Shown here in pieces: positions 44,616 to 53,861 of a stretch of 64,000 nt of DNA. Position numbers and translations under genes: made by a program. Position 1 is the first letter of the stretch; each line of letters starts with the position of its first letter. The stretch is taken from NCBI RefSeq assembly GCF_008630535.1, contig NZ_VWPH01000017.1, positions 62,001 through 126,000 on the forward strand, in the 5' to 3' direction. This DNA comes from Saccharopolyspora hirsuta. Its GTDB lineage: Bacteria > Actinomycetota > Actinomycetes > Mycobacteriales > Pseudonocardiaceae. The notes beneath the pieces were generated by a model. It did not search any database, had not been told where the DNA came from, and was given only the letters and a program-made list of their open reading frames with translations.

Positions 44616-45364
44616 TCGCCGCGGGGCTCGGGCTTCCGGCCGGGCTGCTCGGGGGTCTCGAAGTCGGCCCACAGGTTCTGCGCGCTGATCTGCTGCTCGG
44701 GGGTGCGCCCGGAGTCCAGGTAGTGCTGGTACGCGCGGCGGCGCTCCTCCTGCATGTGCCGCCAGGCCTCGGTGCGCACCCGCCGCGCCTGCTCCGGGGT
44801 CGGGTGCCCCTCGGCCACCGCGATCTCGTCCTTGGCCAGCGGGGTGAGCTCGGCGATCCGCCGCTCGTCGGCCAGCCGCTGCTCCGGGACCTCCTCGGCG
44901 GGCGGCTCGTGGTGCCGGTAGCGGACGTAGGGGTTGTCCTGCGGCAGGCCGCCGCTGACCCGGCCGTAGAACCCGAAGAACATCAGCACCAGGCCCACCA
45001 CGAAGCTGAACACCACGTTCTGCAGCTTGAAGGCGAAGATGTTCCAGGACGTGTCGAGCAGGCCGAGGTTGATCAGCCCGGACAGGAAGAACAGCACGCC
45101 GATCACGGCCGTGGTGGTGGAGGCGACCGGACCGCCCCAGGCGGCGGCGCCGACCAGGATCGCGCCGACCGCGATCGAGACCACCGCGAGCAGGCCGTTG
45201 CTGGACAGCCCGAAGATGTCGATGCCGCTGGTGGTGAACAGCGGTACCCGGTTGGCCACGCCCAGCACGCCGAACGCCAGCAGGCAGGCCCCGAAGATGG
45301 CCGCCGCGATGCGGTAGAACCGGCTGAGCGGGTGGTCCGGCGGAAGGTATCGGTCCATGCGCAC
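44612..45364 (-). CDS. DUF4383-type membrane protein with charged C-terminal tail
   Basis: About 250 residues. The N-terminal 130 hold four hydrophobic helices (IAAAIFGACLLAFGVLG, GLLAVVSIAVGAILVGAA, STTTAVIGVLFFLSGLINL, VVFSFVVGLVLMFFGFYG) as in DUF4383. The last 110 residues are helical and strongly charged, likely cytosolic. GAGGAGG lies 8 nt upstream of the GTG at 45364; GTG 45373 and ATG 45358 are alternatives. It is divergent from recA. Confidence 0.82.
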   Translation of the reverse strand: MRMDRYLPPDHPLSRFYRIAAAIFGACLLAFGVLGVANRVPLFTTSGIDIFGLSSNGLLAVVSIAVGAILVGAAAWGGPVASTTTAVIGVLFFLSGLINLGLLDTSWNIFAFKLQNVVFSFVVGLVLMFFGFYGRVSGGLPQDNPYVRYRHHEPPAEEVPEQRLADERRIAELTPLAKDEIAVAEGHPTPEQARRVRTEAWRHMQEERRRAYQHYLDSGRTPEQQISAQNLWADFETPEQPGRKPEPRGD

Positions 45365-45485
45365 GGTCGGCACCTCCTCCTCGGGTCGCGACCGGGTGAG
45401 CGCCGGGTGGTCCTCCGAGTGTGCTCCCGGACCAGGGTGATCGCACTGTCACACGACCGGGTGAAGCGGTTGGCGTGTCGGGAGG

Positions 45486-45512
45486 TTGATCGAACATCCG
45501 TTCGCTTAAGAT
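45486..45512 (+). promoter_or_regulatory. recA promoter with LexA/SOS box
   Basis: TCGAACATCCGTTCGC (45490-45505) matches the SOS consensus except for the last base. It lies between a possible -35 TTGATC (45486-45491) and -10 TAAGAT (45507-45512). The spacer is short (15 bases), so the exact -35 is uncertain. Confidence 0.82.
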
Positions 45513-45625
45513 GGTGGGGCACGGGATCGAGGTCGGCGAACCCCGCGGCCGGATTGTCGGTCCCTGCCCGTAGCGTCTGATCCGAACAACGACGACGAAG
45601 TACGACTCGACCGAGGTGGACCCCG

Positions 45626-46669
<1,044 letters not shown>

Positions 46670-46688
46670 TCCTCCGGCGTTGGTGCGG

Positions 46689-47318
46689 ATGAACGACGGT
46701 GGTAGGCGTCGGGGGAGCGGTGCGCGGAGCCGCTTCCCCGACGATGCCCGCCCGGATGCGGGGGCTCCGGACGAAGCAGCCCAGGGCGAGGCGGCGGAGT
46801 CGAAGCGGCGCAAGGCCGACAACCCCGAGCAGCAGGCGCGCGACATCGTGTACCGGCTCCTGGCGGCGCGTGCGCGCAGCCGCTCGGAACTGCGCCAGGC
46901 CCTGCTGCGCAAGGGGATCGACGAGGACGTCGCCGACGGCGTGCTGCAGAAGTTCGTCAACGCGGGCCTGGTCGACGACGCCTCCTTCGCCGAGGAGTGG
47001 GTGAACTCGCGGCAGCGCGCGCAGGGCCTGGGCCGCAAGGCGCTGGGTTTCGAACTGCGCCGCAAGGGCATCGACGAGCACCTGGTGGAAGCCGCGTTGT
47101 CCACTGTGGATTCCGATGCAGAGGCCGAGCGGGCCCGCGAGCTGGTGCAGCGCAAGCTCCGCTCGATGAGCTCGCTGGACCACGCGGCGAAGATGCGCCG
47201 CCTGGTCGGGATGCTCGCCCGCAAGGGCTACTCCGAAGGTCTGGCGTTCCGCGTGGTGCGCGAGGAGATCGAGCGCTCCGGAGCCGAGGCGCCGGACCCG
47301 GACCTCGAAACCCCGTGA
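46689..47318 (+). CDS. recX: RecA regulator RecX
   Basis: 209 residues. A charged, disordered N-terminal extension of about 50 residues precedes three-helix RecX repeats: ARDIVYRLLAARARSRSELRQALLRKGI, QKFVNAGLVDDASFAEEWVNSRQ and KALGFELRRKGIDEHLVEAAL. RecX binds RecA filaments and limits their activity. The 19-bp gap to recA suggests co-transcription. ATG 46689 or GTG 46683 is the start. Confidence 0.95.
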   Translation: MNDGGRRRGSGARSRFPDDARPDAGAPDEAAQGEAAESKRRKADNPEQQARDIVYRLLAARARSRSELRQALLRKGIDEDVADGVLQKFVNAGLVDDASFAEEWVNSRQRAQGLGRKALGFELRRKGIDEHLVEAALSTVDSDAEAERARELVQRKLRSMSSLDHAAKMRRLVGMLARKGYSEGLAFRVVREEIERSGAEAPDPDLETP

Positions 47319-47413
47319 CGGAGCGGATTCTGGTCCGGCTGGCCCGCTGAGCGAAGTTCGTGGAGCGGCCCGCCGGGCTCGGTTCGCCCACCGATCACCT
47401 CGGGGAGCGTTCG

Positions 47414-48076
47414 TTGAACTCGTCGCCCAGAACGCACGCGTGGCGGATCGAGGACCGGGAGTACGCCCGGCAGCAGCAACGACGCGGTCGTCGGCACGCC
47501 TACGAAAACCTCGTCGCCGAGCGGACCGCGCTGGTCGTGATCGACATGGTGCCGTTCTTCGTCGCCGGGATGCCGTACGCGCTGGGCATCGTCGACAACA
47601 TCACGCGCCTGGCAACGGCGCTGCGCGTCCTCGGCGGCGCAGTCGCGTGGGTCCTGCCAGCGGGAACACCTGCCCGCCCGGACTTCTACGGCCCCGAGGC
47701 CGCCCGCGCGCTCCGCGAAAGCGGCGGCACCGGGCCGTTGCGGGAACGGCTCTGGCCGGAGTTCCAGGTCCACGACCGGGACGTCCTCGTCGAGAAGACC
47801 GCTGCCAGCGCGTTCTTCCCCGGGCGGTGCCCGCTCCCGGAACTCCTCGACCACCGAGGCATCGACACCGTGCTGATCGCTGGCACGGTCACCAACGTGT
47901 GCTGCGAATCGTCCGCCCGAGATGCGGCCGCCTTGGGCTACCGCGTCGTCATGCTCGCCGATGCCAACGCCGCGCGCCGGGACGAGGACCACAACGCCAC
48001 GCTGCACACGATCTACCGCACCTTCGGCGACGTCCGCCCCACCGGAGAAGTGCTCGAACTCCTCCGCGGCCGGTGA
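47414..48076 (+). CDS. Isochorismatase-like cysteine hydrolase
   Basis: About 220 residues. The catalytic triad of the family is visible: Asp in LVVIDMVPFF, Lys in VLVEKTAASAFF and Cys in TVTNVCCESSARDAAALGYRVVML. A cis-peptide follows the conserved VTN. Substrates in this family include isochorismate, nicotinamide and other amides; none is indicated here. The TTG at 47414 has GGGGAG 6 nt upstream; a GTG at 47360 is in frame but adds an unlikely leader. Confidence 0.87.
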   Translation: MNSSPRTHAWRIEDREYARQQQRRGRRHAYENLVAERTALVVIDMVPFFVAGMPYALGIVDNITRLATALRVLGGAVAWVLPAGTPARPDFYGPEAARALRESGGTGPLRERLWPEFQVHDRDVLVEKTAASAFFPGRCPLPELLDHRGIDTVLIAGTVTNVCCESSARDAAALGYRVVMLADANAARRDEDHNATLHTIYRTFGDVRPTGEVLELLRGR

Positions 48077-48164
48077 CGCCAGCCGGGATCTCCAGCTGTG
48101 GGCCGCCTCTCAGAATGGGACGGTGGTGCCGGAATGTCACCGCCAGCTCATAGAGTCGCGAGCC

Positions 48165-48827
48165 ATGACGACTCTCGCTGGCACTCGGCACATCGTGTGG
48201 GACTGGAACGGAACTCTCCTGGACGACAACCACGCCGTGGTATCGGCGGTGAACACCGTCTGCGCGGAGTTCGATCGCGAGCACATCGACATCGACGAGT
48301 GGCGAGCGGTGTTCAGCCGACCGCTGCTGCAGTGCTACGAGCGGTTGCTGCGCCGGTCGCTGGACGAGCAGGACTGGGCCCGCATCGACGTGCTCTACCA
48401 CGACGCGTACCGCGAGCTGCTGGACACCTGCGGGCTGGCGGCGGGCGTGCCGAACGCCTTGCGCGACTGGGCGAAGACCGGCCGCAGCCAGTCCCTGCTG
48501 TCCATGTGGTTCCACGACGAGCTCGTCGACCTGGTGACGGCTCGGGGCCTGTACGAGTTGTTCGCCCGCGTCGACGGCTTGCGCGCGGAGGTCGGCGGCG
48601 GTTCGAAGGCCGAGCACCTGCGCCGCCACCTGGAAGCGCAGGAACTCGACGCCCGGGACGTGGTGCTCATCGGTGACGTCCTCGACGACGCCCACGCGGC
48701 GGAGCAGGCCGGAACGAACTGCGTCCTGGTGACCACCGGCGTGACCAGCCGCGCGGCCCTGGAGCAGACCGGCCGCCCGGTGGTCGACTCGATCCCCGAA
48801 GCCCTGTCCCTCCTCGCCGCCTCCTGA
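48165..48827 (+). CDS. HAD-superfamily phosphatase
   Basis: 220 residues. Motif I is WDWNGTLLDD (nucleophile Asp, with Asn in place of the second Asp, as is common in the actinobacterial branch). A helical cap follows, motif III/IV is near KAEHLRRHLEAQ and VVLIGDVLDDAHAAEQAG. It is a phosphoglycolate phosphatase-like enzyme of unknown substrate. ATG 48165; it ends before a strong bidirectional hairpin. Confidence 0.87.
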   Translation: MTTLAGTRHIVWDWNGTLLDDNHAVVSAVNTVCAEFDREHIDIDEWRAVFSRPLLQCYERLLRRSLDEQDWARIDVLYHDAYRELLDTCGLAAGVPNALRDWAKTGRSQSLLSMWFHDELVDLVTARGLYELFARVDGLRAEVGGGSKAEHLRRHLEAQELDARDVVLIGDVLDDAHAAEQAGTNCVLVTTGVTSRAALEQTGRPVVDSIPEALSLLAAS

Positions 48828-48840
48828 TCCCGAGCGCCAG

Positions 48841-48875
48841 TTCCGCGAGAACGTGACCGTCGAGTTCTCGCGGAA
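48841..48875. terminator. Bidirectional terminator hairpin
   Basis: TTCCGCGAGAAC (48841-48852) pairs perfectly with GTTCTCGCGGAA (48864-48875). It sits between the convergent HAD phosphatase and monooxygenase genes. Confidence 0.8.
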
Positions 48876-48907
48876 TCGGCATGCTCCCGGCGTCGACGGG
48901 GCTCCGG

Positions 48908-50431
48908 TCAGCGGCCGGTCACGGTGGCCAGGACCTCGTCGAGCGTCGCATCGTCGGCGTCCTGGTCGGTGCGCCAGGCGATGAAGCCGTCCGGGCGCAC
49001 CAGCAGCGCTCCGCCGTCGGTGAGCCCCACCGAGCTCGCCCAGTCCGAGTCGAGCCGAGCCGTGCGGACGTCCAGCCCGCGGGATGCCGCGACCCGCTGC
49101 GCGGTTTCGCGCCACGGCTCGCCGTCCGGGCCGGTCAGGACCGCGAACCGGGACTCGTGGAGGTCGAGCGTGGAGGTGTCGGGGTCCAGCCACCGGTGCG
49201 GCAGCCGGGATCCGGGTGCTCCGTCCAGGCTCGCCACGACGTCCTCAGTGGACGGAACGTCGACCACCGGGTCGATCAGCGCGCTGGAGCCGTAGCGGTA
49301 GCCCATGGTGACCATCGGCGCGCTCCACATGCCGACCGCCGCGCGCTCGGCGGCCGCGTCCGGGTTCCAGTGCAGTTCCGGGGTCTCCCAGCGCAGCAGC
49401 GCCTGCTGCGTCACGAACTCGGCGACGGCGTGGCGTTCTTCGTGGTAGCTGTCCAGCAGCCGGTCGCCGCCCTGGCCGTGCAGCACCGCGGCCAGCTTCC
49501 ACGCCAGGTTGTGCGCGTCGGCCAGTCCGGTGTTCAGGCCGAACGCGCCCAGCGGGGAGACCGTGCGCGCGGCGTCGCCGACCAGGAACGCCCGCCCCGA
49601 GCGGAACTCGTCGGCCATGCGCACGTTGGCCCGCCAGGGCAGGGCGTTGACGATCTCGACCGGCACGTCCGCGCCGATGGCGGTGCGGACGAGGGTGGCG
49701 CAGCGCTCGTCGGAGAAGTTCTCGTCGTCCGGCGACACCACGTGCAGCACCCAGCGCCGCTCGCCGACGCCGAGCAGGATCCCGGGGGCGTCCGGGTGGT
49801 TGATCTGCGTCATCACCGGCATCGAGCCGAAGTGACCCACCAGGTCTGCGTGGAACAGGATGTTCACCGTGGTGTCGCCGATCTCGCCCGGCCCGGTGGT
49901 GCTGATGCCCAGCAGGTTCCGGACCGCGCTGCGCGCCCCGTCGGCGCCCACCAGGTAGTCGGCCCGGACCACCCGACCGTCGGAGAGCGCGGCGGAAACG
50001 CCGGTGTCGTCCTGCTCGACACCGGTGACCTCGACGCCGAACTCGACGGTCGCACCGCGTTCCCGGGCGGCCGGGAGGAGCGCTGAATCCAGCCGGTCCT
50101 GCGGGTAGTGCCCCTGGGGCACCTCCGGCGAGATGGTGCGGTCGAAGTGCGGCTCCCGGCGGTCGCCGCGGCGATCGATCTCGGCGACGGTGCGGGTGCT
50201 GGCCCGCCACAGCTCGGTCGAGCGCACCGCGACCGCGTCCACCTCCTCGCGGATGCCGACTTCGCGGAAGAACTCCAGCGAGCGCGGACTGATGCCGAGC
50301 GCGCGCGGGTGGTTCGACGGCTCGTCCCGCCGTTCGAGGACCAACGACGGCACGCCGTGGTGGCCGAGGAACACCGCCGTGGCCAGGCCGACGGTGCCGC
50401 CACCTGCGATGACGACGGGGTGATCGTTCAT
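48908..50431 (-). CDS. FAD-dependent aromatic monooxygenase (PHBH/RdmE-like)
   Basis: 507 residues. The FAD GxGxxG region is VVIAGGGTVGLATAVFLGHHG; the DG motif is YLVGADGARSAVRNLLG; the second FAD motif is LVGDAARTVSPLGAFGLNTGLADAHNLAWKL, with Arg-Thr in place of the usual His at AAR. The C-terminal thioredoxin-like domain is present. Such NADPH-dependent enzymes hydroxylate aromatic rings, often in drug inactivation or polyketide tailoring. ATG 50431 with GGAG upstream. It is divergent from a TetR gene across operators at 50451-50503, so it is probably induced by its substrate. Confidence 0.9.
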   Translation of the reverse strand: MNDHPVVIAGGGTVGLATAVFLGHHGVPSLVLERRDEPSNHPRALGISPRSLEFFREVGIREEVDAVAVRSTELWRASTRTVAEIDRRGDRREPHFDRTISPEVPQGHYPQDRLDSALLPAARERGATVEFGVEVTGVEQDDTGVSAALSDGRVVRADYLVGADGARSAVRNLLGISTTGPGEIGDTTVNILFHADLVGHFGSMPVMTQINHPDAPGILLGVGERRWVLHVVSPDDENFSDERCATLVRTAIGADVPVEIVNALPWRANVRMADEFRSGRAFLVGDAARTVSPLGAFGLNTGLADAHNLAWKLAAVLHGQGGDRLLDSYHEERHAVAEFVTQQALLRWETPELHWNPDAAAERAAVGMWSAPMVTMGYRYGSSALIDPVVDVPSTEDVVASLDGAPGSRLPHRWLDPDTSTLDLHESRFAVLTGPDGEPWRETAQRVAASRGLDVRTARLDSDWASSVGLTDGGALLVRPDGFIAWRTDQDADDATLDEVLATVTGR

Positions 50432-50450
50432 GGCTGTCTCCGATCGGTGT

Positions 50451-50503
50451 GGGAACACTGTTCCCGTTGTGGGAACATCGTACCCCACGGGTACAGTGTT
50501 CCC
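50451..50503. promoter_or_regulatory. Palindromic TetR operators between monooxygenase and TetR gene
   Basis: GGGAACACTGTTCCC (50451-50465) is a perfect 15-bp palindrome. GTACCCCACGGGTAC (50480-50494) is a second one. Outer GGGAACA (50471-50477) and TGTTCCC (50497-50503) form a further wide dyad around it, ending at the TetR start codon. Confidence 0.8.
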
Positions 50504-51211
50504 ATGCCTGCTCGATCACAGCCCTCGGCGCTGGTGTGGATGCGGGACCGGCAGCGCGGCACCCGCCCGGCGCTCACCGAGGAGAAGATCGTCCGCGCCG
50601 CGATCGCCCTCGCCGACGCCGAGGGCCTCGACGCGCTGTCCATGCGGCGCATCGCGTCCGAGCTGGGGTCCGGCACCACTTCGCTGTACCGGCACATCAC
50701 CAACAAGGACGAGCTGATCGAGCTGATGGCCAACGCCGTGTACGCAGAGATAGAGACCCCGGCGGAGACGGACGACTGGCTGGCCGACCTGGCCGCCCTC
50801 GGCCGCGGCCTCCGGGCCGCGCTGCTGCGCCACCCCTGGCTCGCCCAGCACGGCATGCGGCGCCAAGTGCTCGGCCCCGACGTCATCCGGCGGGCCGACC
50901 ACATGCTCGGCGTGGTGGGCAGGGCGACCGACGACGCCTCCCGGGCCGCCGTGGTCGTGGATTCCGTCACCACGTTCGTGCTCGGCTCGGTGGCCTCCGA
51001 GCTGTCCGAGCTGGAGGCGCAGCGCCGCACCGGGATGACCGAGGCCGAGTGGCAGCGCGCGGTGGGCGAGTACGTCCGGCAGGTGATCGACACCGGGGAG
51101 TTCCCGCACTTCAACCGGCGGATCCTGGAGGCCGACGACCGCGACTGGGAGTCGCGCTTCGAGTTCGGCCTCGCCTGCCTGCTCGCCGGGATCGCGCAGA
51201 CGCTCAGCTGA
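50504..51211 (+). CDS. TetR-family repressor
   Basis: 235 residues. The N-terminal HTH is EEKIVRAAIALADAEGLDALSMRRIASELGSGTTSLYRHITNKDEL, followed by an all-helical ligand domain of the TetR_C type (WLAQHGMRRQVLG, then FPHFNRRILEADDRDWESRFEFGLACLLAGI). The ATG at 50504 touches the operator, so the mRNA may be nearly leaderless. It likely represses itself and the divergent monooxygenase until a small molecule binds. The protein resembles the other TetR here at 58176-58895. Confidence 0.9.
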   Translation: MPARSQPSALVWMRDRQRGTRPALTEEKIVRAAIALADAEGLDALSMRRIASELGSGTTSLYRHITNKDELIELMANAVYAEIETPAETDDWLADLAALGRGLRAALLRHPWLAQHGMRRQVLGPDVIRRADHMLGVVGRATDDASRAAVVVDSVTTFVLGSVASELSELEAQRRTGMTEAEWQRAVGEYVRQVIDTGEFPHFNRRILEADDRDWESRFEFGLACLLAGIAQTLS

Positions 51212-51600
51212 CCGGCGGTGCGCTGCCGCGCGGCGGACGGGTTCGAGGTAGCGCCGGAAGCCTGCGCCCCGGAGCTGCAGAACGCGTGGACGTGCCCGTC
51301 GTCGGCGGCCAGCAGCCGTCGGCCGACGCCGAGCCGCTGGTGGGACCCGGCCACCACGTTCTCCACGAACGGCCGTTGCGCGTGAGGTTCGGCAGCACGA
51401 TGCCGACGACGGCGCCGCCCGCCTCGGCGACCAGCACCGTGCGCCCCGCTGCGCCCAGATCGTCTCGGCCGGTTCCCGCGCCAGCGGCTTCTCCCCGGGG
51501 TGGAACTCGTCGTGCAGCAGGACGAGCAACGCGGGCAGAGCGGCTTCGACGGCGGGCCGCACGGTGATCTCCGCGGACGGGAGTCCAGGCAGCTGTCAGC
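51210..51600 (-). pseudogene. Decayed GNAT acetyltransferase gene (two frameshifts)
   Basis: Three consecutive pieces of one acetyltransferase lie in three different frames on the minus strand. Piece one (about 51562-51448) reads VRPAVEAALPALLVLLHDEF; piece two (about 51450-51370) LVAEAGGAVVGIVLPNLTRN; piece three (about 51370-51250) VENVVAGSHQRLGVGRRLLA, which is the acetyl-CoA motif. The order and spacing are those of an intact GNAT domain, so two frame changes near 51450 and 51370 have broken the gene, unless they are sequencing errors. Confidence 0.75.
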
Positions 51601-52942
51601 ACATCCAGCGCAGCAGCGGCGTCCAGGGCAGGCGACCGCACAGCCGCTCGTGGCTGACCCGGGGGTGCTCCTGCAGCCCGTAGTCGTCGGTGGTCAGCGA
51701 TCCCGGCGCGGACAGCGCGAGTCCGAAGCTCAACCCGGTCGTGCCGGGCGGTGCCGCCGGGGTCGTCCAGGTGGCCGCGGTCCACCCGGTCGCGGGGGAG
51801 AAGAACGGGCTGGTCGTCCAGTAGCGCCAGACCCCGGACCGGTCGCGGTAGTAGACGGCGAACTGCGTCGGCGCGGTCGACTTGTACCAGGCGCTGAGCG
51901 TGTAGGTGTTGTCCTCGTGCGCGGTCGGCGCCACCTCGCCCATGTCCATCCGCGGCAGGAGCTTGGCGTCGCCGTCGACGTAGTCGGCCAGGTCGAGCCG
52001 CTGCGCCCACCGGCCGCTGCGGGCGTCCGGCACTTGCGTCCACTTCGGACTGTTGTGCCCCCAGCTGCTGGTCACCCAGCCCCGCGGCCCGGGCTCCTCC
52101 AGCGACGCGTTCACCAGCCCGTGCGGTGCCGGGGACGGTGGGCGGGCCAGCGGGGCGGGCTCGCCGCCCACCACCTCGTCGACGGTGCGCACCACCGTCC
52201 CGTTGGCCTCGCGGGTGGACAGCCACGACGCGAACTGGTCCAGCACCCGCGGGCTGATCGACAGCGATCCGCAGAAGTCGCAGACCTGGTGCAGCACCAG
52301 CGGAACCCAGCCGCCGCCGTCGGCCTCCGCGTCGCGCACGAGCTGCTTGAGCTCCTCCAGCGTCCAGCTCGGATCGATCATGCCGGAGCCGCGCACGGCC
52401 ATCGGGTTGCGCGGCGGCACGGTTTCCGCCGACGGGCAGGCGTCGCAGCCGCGCGCGTTCCGGATGCTGCCGGTGACGCGGGCGCTGGAGTAGCCGCAGT
52501 CCCGCACGGCCTGCTCGGCGCTGCGGTCGGGGGTGCCGAAGGGGTACGCGAAGGAGGTCGGGCGGAACCCCCAACCGGTGAGGTTGATGCGGTCCTGGCA
52601 GATCTCGCGCCGGAGCTCCTCCGGGCCGATGGCGCCGAGGTCGGGGTGGTTGACGGTGTGCCCGCCGATCTCGTGGCCCGCCGCGGCCATGCCGCGCAGG
52701 TCCTCCAGGCTGAGGTAGCCGGGCCGACCGATGGACCCGGAGACCACGTAGAACGTGCCGCGCATCCGGTGCTCGCTGAGGATCCGGGCACCGGCGGTCT
52801 GCGAGGCGGTCCCGTCGTCGACGGTGAAGCTCACCACCGTCCGGGGCGCCGGGGCGGCGTTGGACGGCGGGCTGAACCCCAGCACCAGCAGCACGACTCC
52901 GGCGCAGGTGAGGGTTCGGCGCAGCAGCTTCCTCGCATCCAT
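51596..52942 (-). CDS. Secreted polysaccharide deacetylase (NodB homology) with C-terminal CBM-like domain
   Basis: About 448 residues. The signal peptide (LLRRTLTCAGVVLLVLGFSPPSNAAPA) precedes a NodB domain: motif 1 SFTVDDG with the catalytic Asp pair, motif 2 GHEIGGHTVNH with the zinc histidines, motif 3 RPTSFAYPFGTPD. A Cys pair follows (CDACPSAETVPP). The last 170 residues are a jelly-roll like domain (TYTLSAWYKS, GVWRYWTTSPFF) as in carbohydrate-binding modules. It should remove acetyl groups from chitin, peptidoglycan or another polymer. Start ATG 52942 is preferred. Confidence 0.88.
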   Translation of the reverse strand: MDARKLLRRTLTCAGVVLLVLGFSPPSNAAPAPRTVVSFTVDDGTASQTAGARILSEHRMRGTFYVVSGSIGRPGYLSLEDLRGMAAAGHEIGGHTVNHPDLGAIGPEELRREICQDRINLTGWGFRPTSFAYPFGTPDRSAEQAVRDCGYSSARVTGSIRNARGCDACPSAETVPPRNPMAVRGSGMIDPSWTLEELKQLVRDAEADGGGWVPLVLHQVCDFCGSLSISPRVLDQFASWLSTREANGTVVRTVDEVVGGEPAPLARPPSPAPHGLVNASLEEPGPRGWVTSSWGHNSPKWTQVPDARSGRWAQRLDLADYVDGDAKLLPRMDMGEVAPTAHEDNTYTLSAWYKSTAPTQFAVYYRDRSGVWRYWTTSPFFSPATGWTAATWTTPAAPPGTTGLSFGLALSAPGSLTTDDYGLQEHPRVSHERLCGRLPWTPLLRWMC

Positions 52943-53079
52943 CACCCAGACCACCAACCGGGATCGATCTACCCGACTCCCGGCACGCTACGGCCGTCGG
53001 CGGCGGTGGTGGATCCAGCGCGTGAGGTGCGCGCGCTACCCCGTTGTGCGGAGGTGGTGGCGCGCACCCGCGCGCTGGT

Positions 53080-53703
53080 TCAGCGCAGGGCGGCGGCTTC
53101 CCGGGCCAGCTGCTCGACCTTCGCCCAGTCGCCCGCGGCGAGCAGGTCCTTCGGGGCGAGCCAGGAACCGCCGACGCAGCCCACGTTCGGCAGCGCGAGG
53201 TAGTCCGGCGCGGTCCGCGGGCTGATGCCGCCGGTCGGGCAGAACCGCAGCTGCGGCAGCGGCCCGGCGATCGCCTTGAGGAACGGCACACCGCCGCTGG
53301 GTTCGGCGGGGAAGAACTTCATCGCGGTCGCCCCGCGCTCGGCCAGCCGCATGGCCTCGGACACCGTGCCCGCCCCGGCCAGGAACGGCACGCCGGAGGC
53401 CTCGACGTCGTCGAGCAGCCGCTCGGTGGTGCCCGGGGTGACCAGGTAGCGCGCCCCGGCGTCGGCGGCCCGCTTCGCCTGGCCCGGTTCGGTGATGGTG
53501 CCCGCCCCGGCGACCATCTCCGGGACCTCGGCGGCGATCCGCTCGATCGCGGGCAACCCGGCCGGGGTGCGCAGGGTGACCTCGATGGTCCGGATGCCGC
53601 CGCGCAGCAGCGCTTCGGCCAGCGGAACCGCGTGCGCGACGTCGTCCAGCGCCACGACCGGCACCACGGGCGAGAGGTCGAGCACGTCAGCTGCAGTGTT
53701 CAT
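53080..53703 (-). CDS. eda: KDPG/KHG aldolase
   Basis: 207 residues of the trimeric class I aldolase. The Glu general base is in [11 protein letters not shown] and the Schiff-base Lys in [23 protein letters not shown] and CPTGGI are the phosphate-binding loops. It splits KDPG to pyruvate and glyceraldehyde-3-phosphate, the last Entner-Doudoroff step. It lies 158 bp downstream of edd; the gap holds two hairpins. Confidence 0.95.
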   Translation of the reverse strand: MNTAADVLDLSPVVPVVALDDVAHAVPLAEALLRGGIRTIEVTLRTPAGLPAIERIAAEVPEMVAGAGTITEPGQAKRAADAGARYLVTPGTTERLLDDVEASGVPFLAGAGTVSEAMRLAERGATAMKFFPAEPSGGVPFLKAIAGPLPQLRFCPTGGISPRTAPDYLALPNVGCVGGSWLAPKDLLAAGDWAKVEQLAREAAALR

Positions 53704-53743
53704 CAGGTGGTACGTCCGTTCTCAGTGCTTGCCGGGATTCCGA

Positions 53744-53794
53744 GGTGCGCGATTTCAATGGAAATCAGACGTCCGACTTCCGTTGAAATCGCAC
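53744..53794. repeat. GATTTC/GAAATC inverted repeat between edd and eda
   Basis: The left arm GGTGCGcGATTTCAATGG pairs with the right arm ending CCGTTGAAATCGCACC, with a 2-base bulge and two mismatches. The left arm holds GCGATTTCAATGGAAATC, identical to the element at 16798. It is 40 bases upstream of the eda start. Confidence 0.75.
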
Positions 53795-53815
53795 CCCTCG
53801 CTGGGCCGTCGGGGG

Positions 53816-53861
53816 GTCGTGAGCGCGTAACAGCGTTCGAACACTGTTACGCACTCACGAC
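53816..53861. terminator. CGTGAG-clamp hairpin, copy 3, directly after edd stop
   Basis: GTCGTGAG-c-GCGTAACAG (53816-53833) pairs with CTGTTACGC-a-CTCACGAC (53844-53861). It has the same C-A mismatch position as copy 1 and begins at the edd stop codon. Confidence 0.8.
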
